33,884 nt of DNA, taken from Vicinamibacteraceae bacterium. Lineage in GTDB: Bacteria; Acidobacteriota; Vicinamibacteria; Marinacidobacterales; Marinacidobacteraceae. A model generated the notes under the pieces. The model did no database searches. It worked only from the letters and a program-made list of their open reading frames with translations, and was not told the DNA's origin. Shown one piece after another: positions 24,114 to 30,544 of the stretch (position 1 is its first letter; the number at the start of each line of letters is the position of its first letter). Made by a program: the position numbers and the translations under genes. Location of the stretch: assembly GCA_012271265.1 (NCBI GenBank), contig JAAXGQ010000022.1, positions 1-33,884 on the forward strand. The letters run 5' to 3'.

Positions 24114-25405
24114 GGTCGATCTCCCGGATCGTCTCCGTGGAACCAGTCGAGGCCGCCGGGCGTGGGGCCGGCCAGGACGAAGCCGGGAGGGCGGCCGCCG
24201 AGGGCGTCGTCGAAGAAGTCCGCCACCCGGTTCCAGAACAGGCCCTCCGGCGGGTAATTGTCAAACCCGTGCTCCCCTCCGGGGAGGACCCAGCGGCGCG
24301 ACGGAAGGCCGGCGGCGAGCCGGGCCTCGTGCATTTCCAGGCTGTGGTGCGGAGGCACCTGGCGGTCGTGGTCCCCGTGGATGAAGAGCACCGCGCCGGG
24401 GATCCCGGTGATCACGTCCCCGGGACGCACATCGTGGATGCGCAGGCCGGTGCGAAGCCAGACGAAGAAAGCGAGCGGCACGCGGAGGACGCTGTTCGCG
24501 CCCCGGGCCTCGAGCATGGAGCCGGCCGCCTGCCACAGGTTCGCGTAGGGAGCGTCGAGGGCGAGCGCCGGCAGGTCGCCGAGGGCGGCGCCGGCGTAGA
24601 TGGAGGACGAGGCGCCGTTCGAGGTGCCGAAGACGACGACGCCTTCCGCCCGGACATCCGGGCGCCCCCGGCTGAATTCGACCGCCGCCTGGACGTCGTG
24701 CCGTTCATGCATCGTGTAGGTGATGTATTCGCCTTCGCTCGAACCGCGCCCGCTGAGGTCCACGGTCAGGATGCCGTAGCCCCGTTCGCGAAGGCGCTCC
24801 GCCCCGTGGTCGAAGGCCTGGTGGCGGGAGGAGTGGGCGCCGTGCACCCAGACCACGACGCGGCCGTCGCTCCCTTCCGGCGGCGGAATCCACCATCCCC
24901 GGATCAGGTGACCGCTCGGCGACGCGAACTCGATGTCATCGTAGGGAAGGCCGAGATCCCCCGGATGCCGGATGAAAGGGTCGAGCCGGAGCGGCACGCG
25001 GATCGCCTCGCCGTCGCGGATCGCCTCCACCTCGACCGACTCCCCCGCCAGGCGGGTGCGGATGAGACCCCCGGCCACCGCCCGGGCGCTCTCGTAGGCG
25101 GCGCCGTCGACACGGAGAATCCGGTCCCCGGCGCGCAGCCCGGCATCCCGGCCGGCTGCGGTAACCCGCCCCAGCACGAATCCCTCCTCGCCCTCCGGCG
25201 CCGGGCGGGAGAAGCCCAGGAAGGTGGTCCCGGGGGTGGCGCCTTCGCGCGGCGGCCCCTCGTCCACCGGCGCCTCGAATGTCCGGCGAAAGCCGGTGGT
25301 GTAGGCCAGGGCCATCCGATCCAGCATCCGCCCGCCGAAGATCACGGCGATGAGCAGCACGGCGCCGAGGCCAAGCCGCGCGATGCGCCGGCGCGAGAAA
25401 GCCAT
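24110..25405 (-). CDS. Membrane-anchored PDZ-alpha/beta hydrolase
   Basis: A 431-residue protein with an N-terminal membrane anchor (residues 9-25), a PDZ-like domain (about 75-140, GFVLGRVTAAGRDAGLRAGD) and an alpha/beta hydrolase domain. The nucleophile elbow is GTSNG (Ser262); Asp347 in HGDHDRQV and His379 in GEHGFDN complete a plausible triad, and VHGAHSS provides the oxyanion region. PDZ plus hydrolase suggests binding of peptide termini or membrane proteins, but the substrate is unknown. The ATG at 25405 is chosen because it starts the anchor; a TAGAAT box ends 7 bases upstream. This is the first gene of the long - strand run and is divergent from the sigma factor gene. Confidence 0.85.
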   Translation of the reverse strand: MAFSRRRIARLGLGAVLLIAVIFGGRMLDRMALAYTTGFRRTFEAPVDEGPPREGATPGTTFLGFSRPAPEGEEGFVLGRVTAAGRDAGLRAGDRILRVDGAAYESARAVAGGLIRTRLAGESVEVEAIRDGEAIRVPLRLDPFIRHPGDLGLPYDDIEFASPSGHLIRGWWIPPPEGSDGRVVVWVHGAHSSRHQAFDHGAERLRERGYGILTVDLSGRGSSEGEYITYTMHERHDVQAAVEFSRGRPDVRAEGVVVFGTSNGASSSIYAGAALGDLPALALDAPYANLWQAAGSMLEARGANSVLRVPLAFFVWLRTGLRIHDVRPGDVITGIPGAVLFIHGDHDRQVPPHHSLEMHEARLAAGLPSRRWVLPGGEHGFDNYPPEGLFWNRVADFFDDALGGRPPGFVLAGPTPGGLDWFHGDDPGDRP

Positions 25406-25412
25406 CGCCGGG

Positions 25413-25418
25413 ATTCTA
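25413..25418 (-). promoter_or_regulatory. Possible -10 box for the hydrolase operon
   Basis: CCGTAGAAT on the - strand, with TAGAAT 7 bases before the ATG of the PDZ-hydrolase gene. This spacing implies a leaderless or nearly leaderless transcript. The -35 region is not clear. Confidence 0.4.
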
Positions 25419-25440
25419 CGGAGCGCAGCCACCACCCCTG

Positions 25441-25467
25441 TGTAACTTTTTTGGGCCTTCCTGCGTA
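25441..25467 (+). promoter_or_regulatory. Candidate ECF-type promoter of the sigma factor gene
   Basis: TGTAAC at 25441-25446 followed by 17 bases and CGTA at 25464-25467 matches the general ECF promoter pattern (AAC-type -35, CGT-type -10). It lies 16 bases before the sigma factor ATG, so the gene may activate itself. Confidence 0.45.
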
Positions 25468-25483
25468 GCAAAGAGACAAGGGC

Positions 25484-26095
25484 ATGTTGAGCGATCGTGA
25501 GGTCGGGCGCTTCGTTCGCGTCTGCCTGCGGGTCGACGAAAAGGGCGGCGACGCCTCGGAGCCGGAACGCGACGAAGCCGCCGATGCCTGGGGAGCGCTC
25601 TATCAGCACTATTTCCCCCTTGTCGCGGGCTTTTGCCGCCGCACCCTCGTCGGAGAGGACGGCGAGGACCTCGCGAACGAGATCCTGCTCAAGGCGCGCT
25701 TCCGGCTGGCCACCTTCGACCCGACGCGGCGGTTCAGCCCCTGGCTGTTCCAGGTGGCGGCGAATCGCTGCTGGGACGAAGCCCGCCGCCGCCGGCGGTC
25801 GGAACCGCTCGACGACGAGCGCGAGCAGCTGCCGTCGGGAGAACCGGACCCGCTGGAACTGCTCATCACCAACGAGGACCGGCGGCGGGTGCAGGAGGCC
25901 CTGACCCGGTTGCCGCTCCGGCAGCGCCTGGCCCTGGGCCTTCGCTACGCCGGCGGCTTGAACTACCGGGAAATCGCCGAATCCCTCGGAGTCACTCCGG
26001 GAAACGTGGGCGTGATCCTGCTGCGGGGCCGGCGGCGGCTTCGCCGGGTGCTGGCCGAATCCTCTGGACGCATGTCCCTGAACACCGAGTCCTGA
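25484..26095 (+). CDS. ECF-type RNA polymerase sigma factor
   Basis: A 203-residue sigma-70-family factor with only regions 2 and 4. Region 2 is seen as the DLANEILLKA block and RFSPWLFQVAANRCWDEARRR (about residues 62-105). Region 4 is the helix-turn-helix ALTRLPLRQRLALGLRYAGGLNYREIAESLGVTPGNV (about 138-177). It directs RNA polymerase to a small regulon, probably envelope-related given its partner. The ATG is preceded by a purine-rich AAGAGACAAGGG. The next gene starts two bases after its stop and encodes the likely anti-sigma partner. An ECF-like promoter just upstream suggests autoregulation. Confidence 0.9.
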   Translation: MLSDREVGRFVRVCLRVDEKGGDASEPERDEAADAWGALYQHYFPLVAGFCRRTLVGEDGEDLANEILLKARFRLATFDPTRRFSPWLFQVAANRCWDEARRRRRSEPLDDEREQLPSGEPDPLELLITNEDRRRVQEALTRLPLRQRLALGLRYAGGLNYREIAESLGVTPGNVGVILLRGRRRLRRVLAESSGRMSLNTES

Positions 26096-26097
26096 CC

Positions 26098-27714
26098 GTG
26101 TCCGAACCGAACTGCCCTTCCGAACTCCGCCTGCTCGCCCTCGTCGACGAGGAGCTGGACCCGTCCACCGCGGCGGCCGTCCGCTCCCACGTCGGCGCCT
26201 GCTTCGCCTGCGGGGCCCGCCATGAGGCGCTCCGCCGGGAGAGTGAGGTTCTGCTCTCGTCCCTGGCCGCCTCCCGGTCCGAAGCGCGCGACGCCCGCCA
26301 CGAGCTGCCCTGGGTGATCGCGGCCGGCCTTCTGATCTCGCTCGGCCTGGTCGTCTTTCGGCGGACGGTCCTTGACTTCGGGGAGACGGTGAGCAGCATC
26401 CCCGCCGCCGAGGCGCTTTCCATGCCCCGCTTCTCCTACTGGCTTTTCTCCCTCTTCGACTTCACCCAGCTCACCCAGCAACTCCTCTACGGAGGCCTTC
26501 TCGTCATGACCATGATCGGCATCGCCGTCGCAGCCCCCTTCGTGCGGCGCTTCCGCGCCCGGACCGCCACCATCCTGCTCGCCACCGGGCTCACGGCCGG
26601 CTCGGGCGTCTTGCCGCCCTCCGCCGAGGCCCTCGAAGTGATCCGGGGGACGAACGCCGCCGCCTGCGGGGTCCCTGCCGAACGGATCATCGAGGACGAC
26701 GTCGCCATCCTCTGCGAGGAGTCGACGATTGCCGGAACCGTGCGCGGGGACGTCTATTTCCTGCTCGGGCAGCTCCGGGTCACCGGGACCGTGGACGGCG
26801 ACCTCATCGGTCTGGCCCAGGCCGTCGAAGTCTCGGGGGCGGTGTACGGAAGTGTGCGAGCCGCGGCGGAACGCATCGAGGTCGCCGGGGACGTGGGCCG
26901 CAGCCTGACGGTCGCGGCGCAGCGCCTCCTGGTCCGCGACGGCGGGCGCGTCGGGGGATCGCTGTTCAGTGCCGGGGAGTCCATCGAGATCGCCGGACGG
27001 GTGGCGCGGAACGTCACCTCGGCGGCGGCCCGGGGACGGCTCGAATCGGAGGTCGGCGGCGCAGCCAGGTTCTACGGCCGGGAACTCCACCTCGGATCGG
27101 CGGCGGCGGCAGCGAACGGCATCGCGTTCCATGGCGAGAACGAACCGGAGCGGGCCGACGGCGCGGCCGACGTCGATTGGGTCGTGCCGGAAACCGATGA
27201 AGAGGCCGTGGATCCCTGGGATGAGGGCCGCAGCCTGCTGCTCAGCTGGGGCATGGGCATGGGGCTCGGGGCGCTCCTCCTCTGGCTGTGGGCGGGTCCG
27301 CTCGGCGCCGCGGCCGCCAGGATTCGCCGTCCCTGGATTCCTCTCCTGCTCGGGCTCGGACTGTTCGTCGGCCTGCCGTTCGCCAGCCTGCTGCTGGCCA
27401 TCACCGTCGTCGGCATCCCGCTCGCCCTGACCCTGCTCGCCGGATGGGCCTTTCTCATCTACGCCTCGCGGCTGGTTCTCGGCTATGCGATCGGCCACGC
27501 CATCCTGGGCGCCGCAGCGGGTCCCTGGCGGAACCTCGGGCGGCTCGCGCTCGGCCTCGGCATCTATCTGGTCGCGACGCGGATCCCGGTCCTGGGAGGG
27601 GCGGTGTGGCTGCTCACGGTGTTCTTCGGTCTCGGCGCGCTGGGCTGGGCGCTCCTGCGCCGCCAAACCGGCGGCGGCCCGCCGGTCCCGACGGCGGCTC
27701 CCTCGGGCGCCTGA
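26098..27714 (+). CDS. Zinc-finger anti-sigma factor fused to a bactofilin-like membrane protein
   Basis: A 538-residue protein. Residues 1-45 carry a zinc-finger anti-sigma motif (His31-xxx-Cys35-xx-Cys38) that would hold the sigma factor. Membrane helices lie near 71-88 and 128-146, with another hydrophobic stretch at about 156-172. Residues about 205-335 form short repeating beta segments (GTVRGDVYFL, VTGTVDGDLIGL, VSGAVYGSVRA) typical of bactofilin-like (polymer-forming, CcmA-type) beta-helices. The C-terminal 140 residues hold several more membrane helices. GTG start, two bases after the sigma factor stop. The layout suggests an assembling or surface-sensing domain that controls sigma release (inference). 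Confidence 0.85.
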   Translation: MSEPNCPSELRLLALVDEELDPSTAAAVRSHVGACFACGARHEALRRESEVLLSSLAASRSEARDARHELPWVIAAGLLISLGLVVFRRTVLDFGETVSSIPAAEALSMPRFSYWLFSLFDFTQLTQQLLYGGLLVMTMIGIAVAAPFVRRFRARTATILLATGLTAGSGVLPPSAEALEVIRGTNAAACGVPAERIIEDDVAILCEESTIAGTVRGDVYFLLGQLRVTGTVDGDLIGLAQAVEVSGAVYGSVRAAAERIEVAGDVGRSLTVAAQRLLVRDGGRVGGSLFSAGESIEIAGRVARNVTSAAARGRLESEVGGAARFYGRELHLGSAAAAANGIAFHGENEPERADGAADVDWVVPETDEEAVDPWDEGRSLLLSWGMGMGLGALLLWLWAGPLGAAAARIRRPWIPLLLGLGLFVGLPFASLLLAITVVGIPLALTLLAGWAFLIYASRLVLGYAIGHAILGAAAGPWRNLGRLALGLGIYLVATRIPVLGGAVWLLTVFFGLGALGWALLRRQTGGGPPVPTAAPSGA

Positions 27715-27716
27715 CG

Positions 27717-28066
27717 CCATGGAGCGCCGGCGTCCTCGCCGGCCTGCGCCGCACCTCCCGTCCCGGCGACAGCCTCCTCCCGTCAGCGCCGCACCCATGG
27801 AGCGCCGGCGTCCTCGCCGGCCTGCGCCGCACCTCCCGTCCCGGCGACAGCCTCCTCCCGAGAGCGCCGGCCCATGGAGCGCCGGCGTCCTCGCCGGCCT
27901 GCGCCGCACCTTCCGCCCCTGCCGCAGTCTCCTCCCGTCAGCGCCGGGCCCATGGAACGCCGGCGTCCTCGCCGGCCTGCGCCGCACTTTCCGCCCCTGC
28001 CGCAGTCTCCTCCCGTCAGCGCCGGGCCCATGGAGCGCCGGCGTCCTCGCCGGCCTGCGCCGCATC
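27717..28066 (+). repeat. Tandem array of five REP-like elements
   Basis: Five subtype A copies start at 27717, 27795, 27872, 27950 and 28028, each 39 bases and spaced 77-78 bases apart. All have the GCCGGCG-TCCT-CGCCGGC hairpin; copy 4 has GGAACGCC for GGAGCGCC. The linkers are themselves repeated: those after copies 1 and 2 are one type, those after copies 3 and 4 another. This stretch between the anti-sigma gene and the terB-like gene contains no supported gene. The array could act as a transcription barrier or mRNA stabiliser at the 3' end of the sigma operon. Confidence 0.93.
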
Positions 28067-28122
28067 TCCCGCCCCTGCCGCGGTCTTGCCGGGCGCTACA
28101 GTCAGCCCCCCGGAGATCGCAG

Positions 28123-28575
28123 ATGGGCTGGATGAGCGACCTGATCGGAAGCCGGCGCCGCGAAGCGGCCGTCCCGCCGCCCCCGCCCCGGCTGCGCGAC
28201 CTCCAGATCGCGACCGCGGCGCTCCTGCTCGAGGTGTCCGGCGCCGACCACGACCGCGGCAAACGGGAGAAGAAGGCTATCCTCAGGAGCCTCCAGACCG
28301 CGTTCGGCCTCGACGAGGCGGAAACGGTCGACGTCGTCGCGGCGGCCGATCGGCGGACCGGGGACGCGGTCTCGATCTACGAGTTCAGTCACCTCGTGGA
28401 CCGCAGCTTCCGCGCCGATCAGAAAGCGCTGGTCATCGAGCTCGCCTTCCGGGTCGCGTTCGCCGACGAGCGCCTCGCCGGCGAGGAAGAGCACCTCATC
28501 CGCCGCCTCGCCACGCTCCTCCACGTGAGCCACGACGCCTTCATCGCCGCCAAACTCCGCGCCCGCGCCCCCTGA
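28123..28575 (+). CDS. TerB-like (tellurite-resistance TerB family) protein
   Basis: A 150-residue mostly helical protein with a TerB-like domain: LLLEVSGADHDRGKREKKAIL near residues 34-54 and IELAFRVAFADERLAGEEEHLIRRLA further on. Both parts have the acidic pattern that binds metal in TerB relatives. Most bacterial members of this size have no demonstrated tellurite role and are linked to membrane stress. The ATG has GGAG at 28112-28115, 7 bases upstream; an ATG at 28132 is an alternative. It follows the REP array and converges with leuB. Confidence 0.82.
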   Translation: MGWMSDLIGSRRREAAVPPPPPRLRDLQIATAALLLEVSGADHDRGKREKKAILRSLQTAFGLDEAETVDVVAAADRRTGDAVSIYEFSHLVDRSFRADQKALVIELAFRVAFADERLAGEEEHLIRRLATLLHVSHDAFIAAKLRARAP

Positions 28576-28597
28576 CTCCAACGGGTGCGGCCGCGGG

Positions 28598-29650
28598 TCA
28601 GAGCGCGTCCAGAACCCTCCCCGCGATTTCCTCCGTCGAGGCGTCGCCGCCGAGATCCCGAGGAAGCCGGTCCCCCCGAAGACAGGCGCGCACCGCCGCC
28701 TCGACGGCCCGCGCCTCCTCCTCAAGGCCGAAGGTGAGATCGAGCATCATGGCCGCGGAAGAGATCGCAGCCAGCGGGTTCGCGATCCCCTGCCCCACGA
28801 TGTCCGGAGCGGACCCGTGCACCGGCTCGTAGAGGCCGCCTCCGTCGCCGACGCTCGCCGAAGGCAGCAACCCGAGCGAACCAGCCAGGATCGCCGCTTC
28901 GTCACTCAGGATGTCCCCGAACATGTTGCCGGTCAGGATCACGTCGAACTGCCTCGGATCCCGCACGAGTTCCATCGCGGCGCGATCCACGTACATGTGG
29001 TCCAGCGTCACGTTGGGGAACTCCCCGGCGAGGCTCGCGACGACCTCCCTCCAGAGCGCGGAGGACTCGAGGACGTTCGCCTTGTCCACCGAACACACAA
29101 GGCCCCGACGCCGACCGGCGGCCCGAAACGCGACGCGCGCGATGCGCTCGATCTCGGCGACGTCGTAACGAAGGGTGTTGACGCCGACCCGGTTCCGGCC
29201 CTCGCCCCGGATACCCCGAGGCTCTCCGTAGTAGATCCCCCCGGTGAGCTCGCGGACGATCAGCAGGTCGGCGCCCTCGATGGCCTCCGGGCGAAACGGC
29301 GAGTGGGGCAGCACCGTGTCCACCCGCACCGGGCGCAGGTTCGCGTAGGCGCCCAGCATCCGGCGCAGCTCGAGGAGAGCGCGCTCCGGCCGCTCCGCCT
29401 GCGGCAGGCGGTCGTGGCGCGGGTCCCCCACCGCGCCGAGGAGAATCGCGGGAGCGGCAGCGCAGGCCGCGCGCACGGCATCGGGGAACGCCTCGCCGGT
29501 GCGATCCCATGAGGCCCCGGCGAAGTCGTGCCGCTCGACGAGCAGCCGATGCCCGAACCGCTCCGCCACCCGGGTGAGAACCCGTTCGGCCGCGGCGACC
29601 ACCTCCGGACCGATCCCGTCCCCGGGCAGGCAGACGATACGGAGTTCCAC
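28598..29650 (-). CDS. leuB: 3-isopropylmalate dehydrogenase
   Basis: LeuB oxidises and decarboxylates 3-isopropylmalate with NAD+ in leucine biosynthesis. The 350-residue protein has the usual length. Visible features are GDGIGPE (10-16), the arginine-rich substrate region around LRRMLGAYANLRPVR, RELTGGIYYGE (133-143), Lys190 in VDKANVLE, and the metal-binding NMFGDILSDE (242-251), followed by GSAPDI. The start is GTG with AGGA 7 bases upstream. No other leu genes adjoin it, so it stands alone between convergent and divergent neighbours. Isocitrate, homoisocitrate or tartrate dehydrogenases are relatives, but the residues around the substrate loop fit LeuB best. Confidence 0.92.
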   Translation of the reverse strand: MELRIVCLPGDGIGPEVVAAAERVLTRVAERFGHRLLVERHDFAGASWDRTGEAFPDAVRAACAAAPAILLGAVGDPRHDRLPQAERPERALLELRRMLGAYANLRPVRVDTVLPHSPFRPEAIEGADLLIVRELTGGIYYGEPRGIRGEGRNRVGVNTLRYDVAEIERIARVAFRAAGRRRGLVCSVDKANVLESSALWREVVASLAGEFPNVTLDHMYVDRAAMELVRDPRQFDVILTGNMFGDILSDEAAILAGSLGLLPSASVGDGGGLYEPVHGSAPDIVGQGIANPLAAISSAAMMLDLTFGLEEEARAVEAAVRACLRGDRLPRDLGGDASTEEIAGRVLDAL

Positions 29651-29707
29651 GGGCGGGTCCTGATGGCGGGCGCGGCGGGATGCTACCTGCGAGCACCCCG
29701 GATTCCG

Positions 29708-29713
29708 TAGACT
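29708..29713 (+). promoter_or_regulatory. Possible -10 box for the DUF502 gene
   Basis: CCGTAGACT with TAGACT 9 bases before the ATG of the DUF502 gene, again placing a transcription start at or next to the start codon. Confidence 0.35.
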
Positions 29714-29722
29714 CCGCCGGCC

Positions 29723-30439
29723 ATGCCTTCTTCATCTTCTTCCCGGGTCGGGACTCTCTGGAAGAAGCTGAAGCAGTTCCTGCTCCGCGGTTTCCTCGTC
29801 TGGATCCCGCTGGCGGCGGTCTACCTGGTGGGCTGGCTCGTCTACGGCGCCATCCAGTCCTGGATCTTCCCCGATCTGGGGTGGGAGCCGCGTCTCGCCG
29901 CGCTCGCCGGCGTCCTTGCGGTGCTCATCGCGACGGGCTGGATCGTGACCCGCTTCGGCGTGGCCCGCTACGTCCTGACCATCGCGGTGGAGAGGCTGCT
30001 GGAGAGGATTCCGGTGGCCCGCTGGGTCTACACCGGCGTTCGCCAGCTGCTCGAGGCGCTGTTCAGCAGCGGGGATGCTTTCGGCAAGGTGGTGCTGGTC
30101 GAGTATCCGCGCCGGGGCGCCTACAGCCTGGCGTTCCAGATGGCCGGCAACCTCAAGGAAGTGCGGCATCGGGTGCGGAGCCGGCTGGACGCGCGCAGCG
30201 ACCCTTCGCCCGCGCCTGCCGGCTCCGAGCGGGACGTCATGGCCGTCTTCGTGCCCACCACCCCGAATCCGACCTCCGGGGTGGTCATCACCCTGCCCCG
30301 GGAAGATGTGATCGAACTGGACATGACGCGCCAGCAGGCGCTCCAGATGATCATCTCGCTGGGAGTCGTCGTCCCCACCTGGCGCCCCCCCAATGAGGAC
30401 ACCCACCCGCCTGCCAACCCGCCGCCCCGCGACGACTGA
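29723..30439 (+). CDS. DUF502 family inner-membrane protein
   Basis: A 238-residue protein of the DUF502 family. Two membrane helices lie near residues 19-42 and 60-78, the first preceded by a basic stretch (KKLKQFLLRGF). The cytoplasmic or periplasmic domain that follows has the family's blocks: ERIPVARWVYTGVRQ, VVLVEYPRRGAYSLAF and VFVPTTPNPTSG. The function of the family is unknown in most bacteria. The proline-rich tail is variable. No Shine-Dalgarno sequence is seen, in keeping with the close TAGACT box. It is divergent from leuB, with 72 bases between. Confidence 0.88.
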   Translation: MPSSSSSRVGTLWKKLKQFLLRGFLVWIPLAAVYLVGWLVYGAIQSWIFPDLGWEPRLAALAGVLAVLIATGWIVTRFGVARYVLTIAVERLLERIPVARWVYTGVRQLLEALFSSGDAFGKVVLVEYPRRGAYSLAFQMAGNLKEVRHRVRSRLDARSDPSPAPAGSERDVMAVFVPTTPNPTSGVVITLPREDVIELDMTRQQALQMIISLGVVVPTWRPPNEDTHPPANPPPRDD

Positions 30440-30500
30440 CGTTCCCCTCCCGGGCCTGCCGAGGTCTCCTGCGACGCGGACGGCCGCCGCAGGTCGTCCG

Positions 30501-30506
30501 TAGAAT
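30501..30506 (+). promoter_or_regulatory. Possible -10 box for the S9-family gene
   Basis: CCGTAGAATCGGG with TAGAAT 38 bases before the ATG. Here a Shine-Dalgarno sequence (GGGAGGA, 30532-30538) is also present, so this transcript would have a leader of about 30 bases. Confidence 0.35.
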
Positions 30507-30544
30507 CGGGCTCCGGGCAAGACGCCCGCACGGGAGGACCGCCC

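Noticed and set aside
27717-28066. CRISPR array (39-base repeats with 38-39-base linkers)
   Set aside because: The linkers are themselves near-identical in pairs instead of unique, the repeat occurs singly at many other sites, and no cas genes are present.
27720-28122. Protein with 26-residue repeats (MERRRPRRPAPH type), or an N-terminal extension of the TerB-like protein
   Set aside because: The frames are open only because the REP unit lacks stops and is mostly a multiple of three long. A ribosome site and normal start are at 28123.
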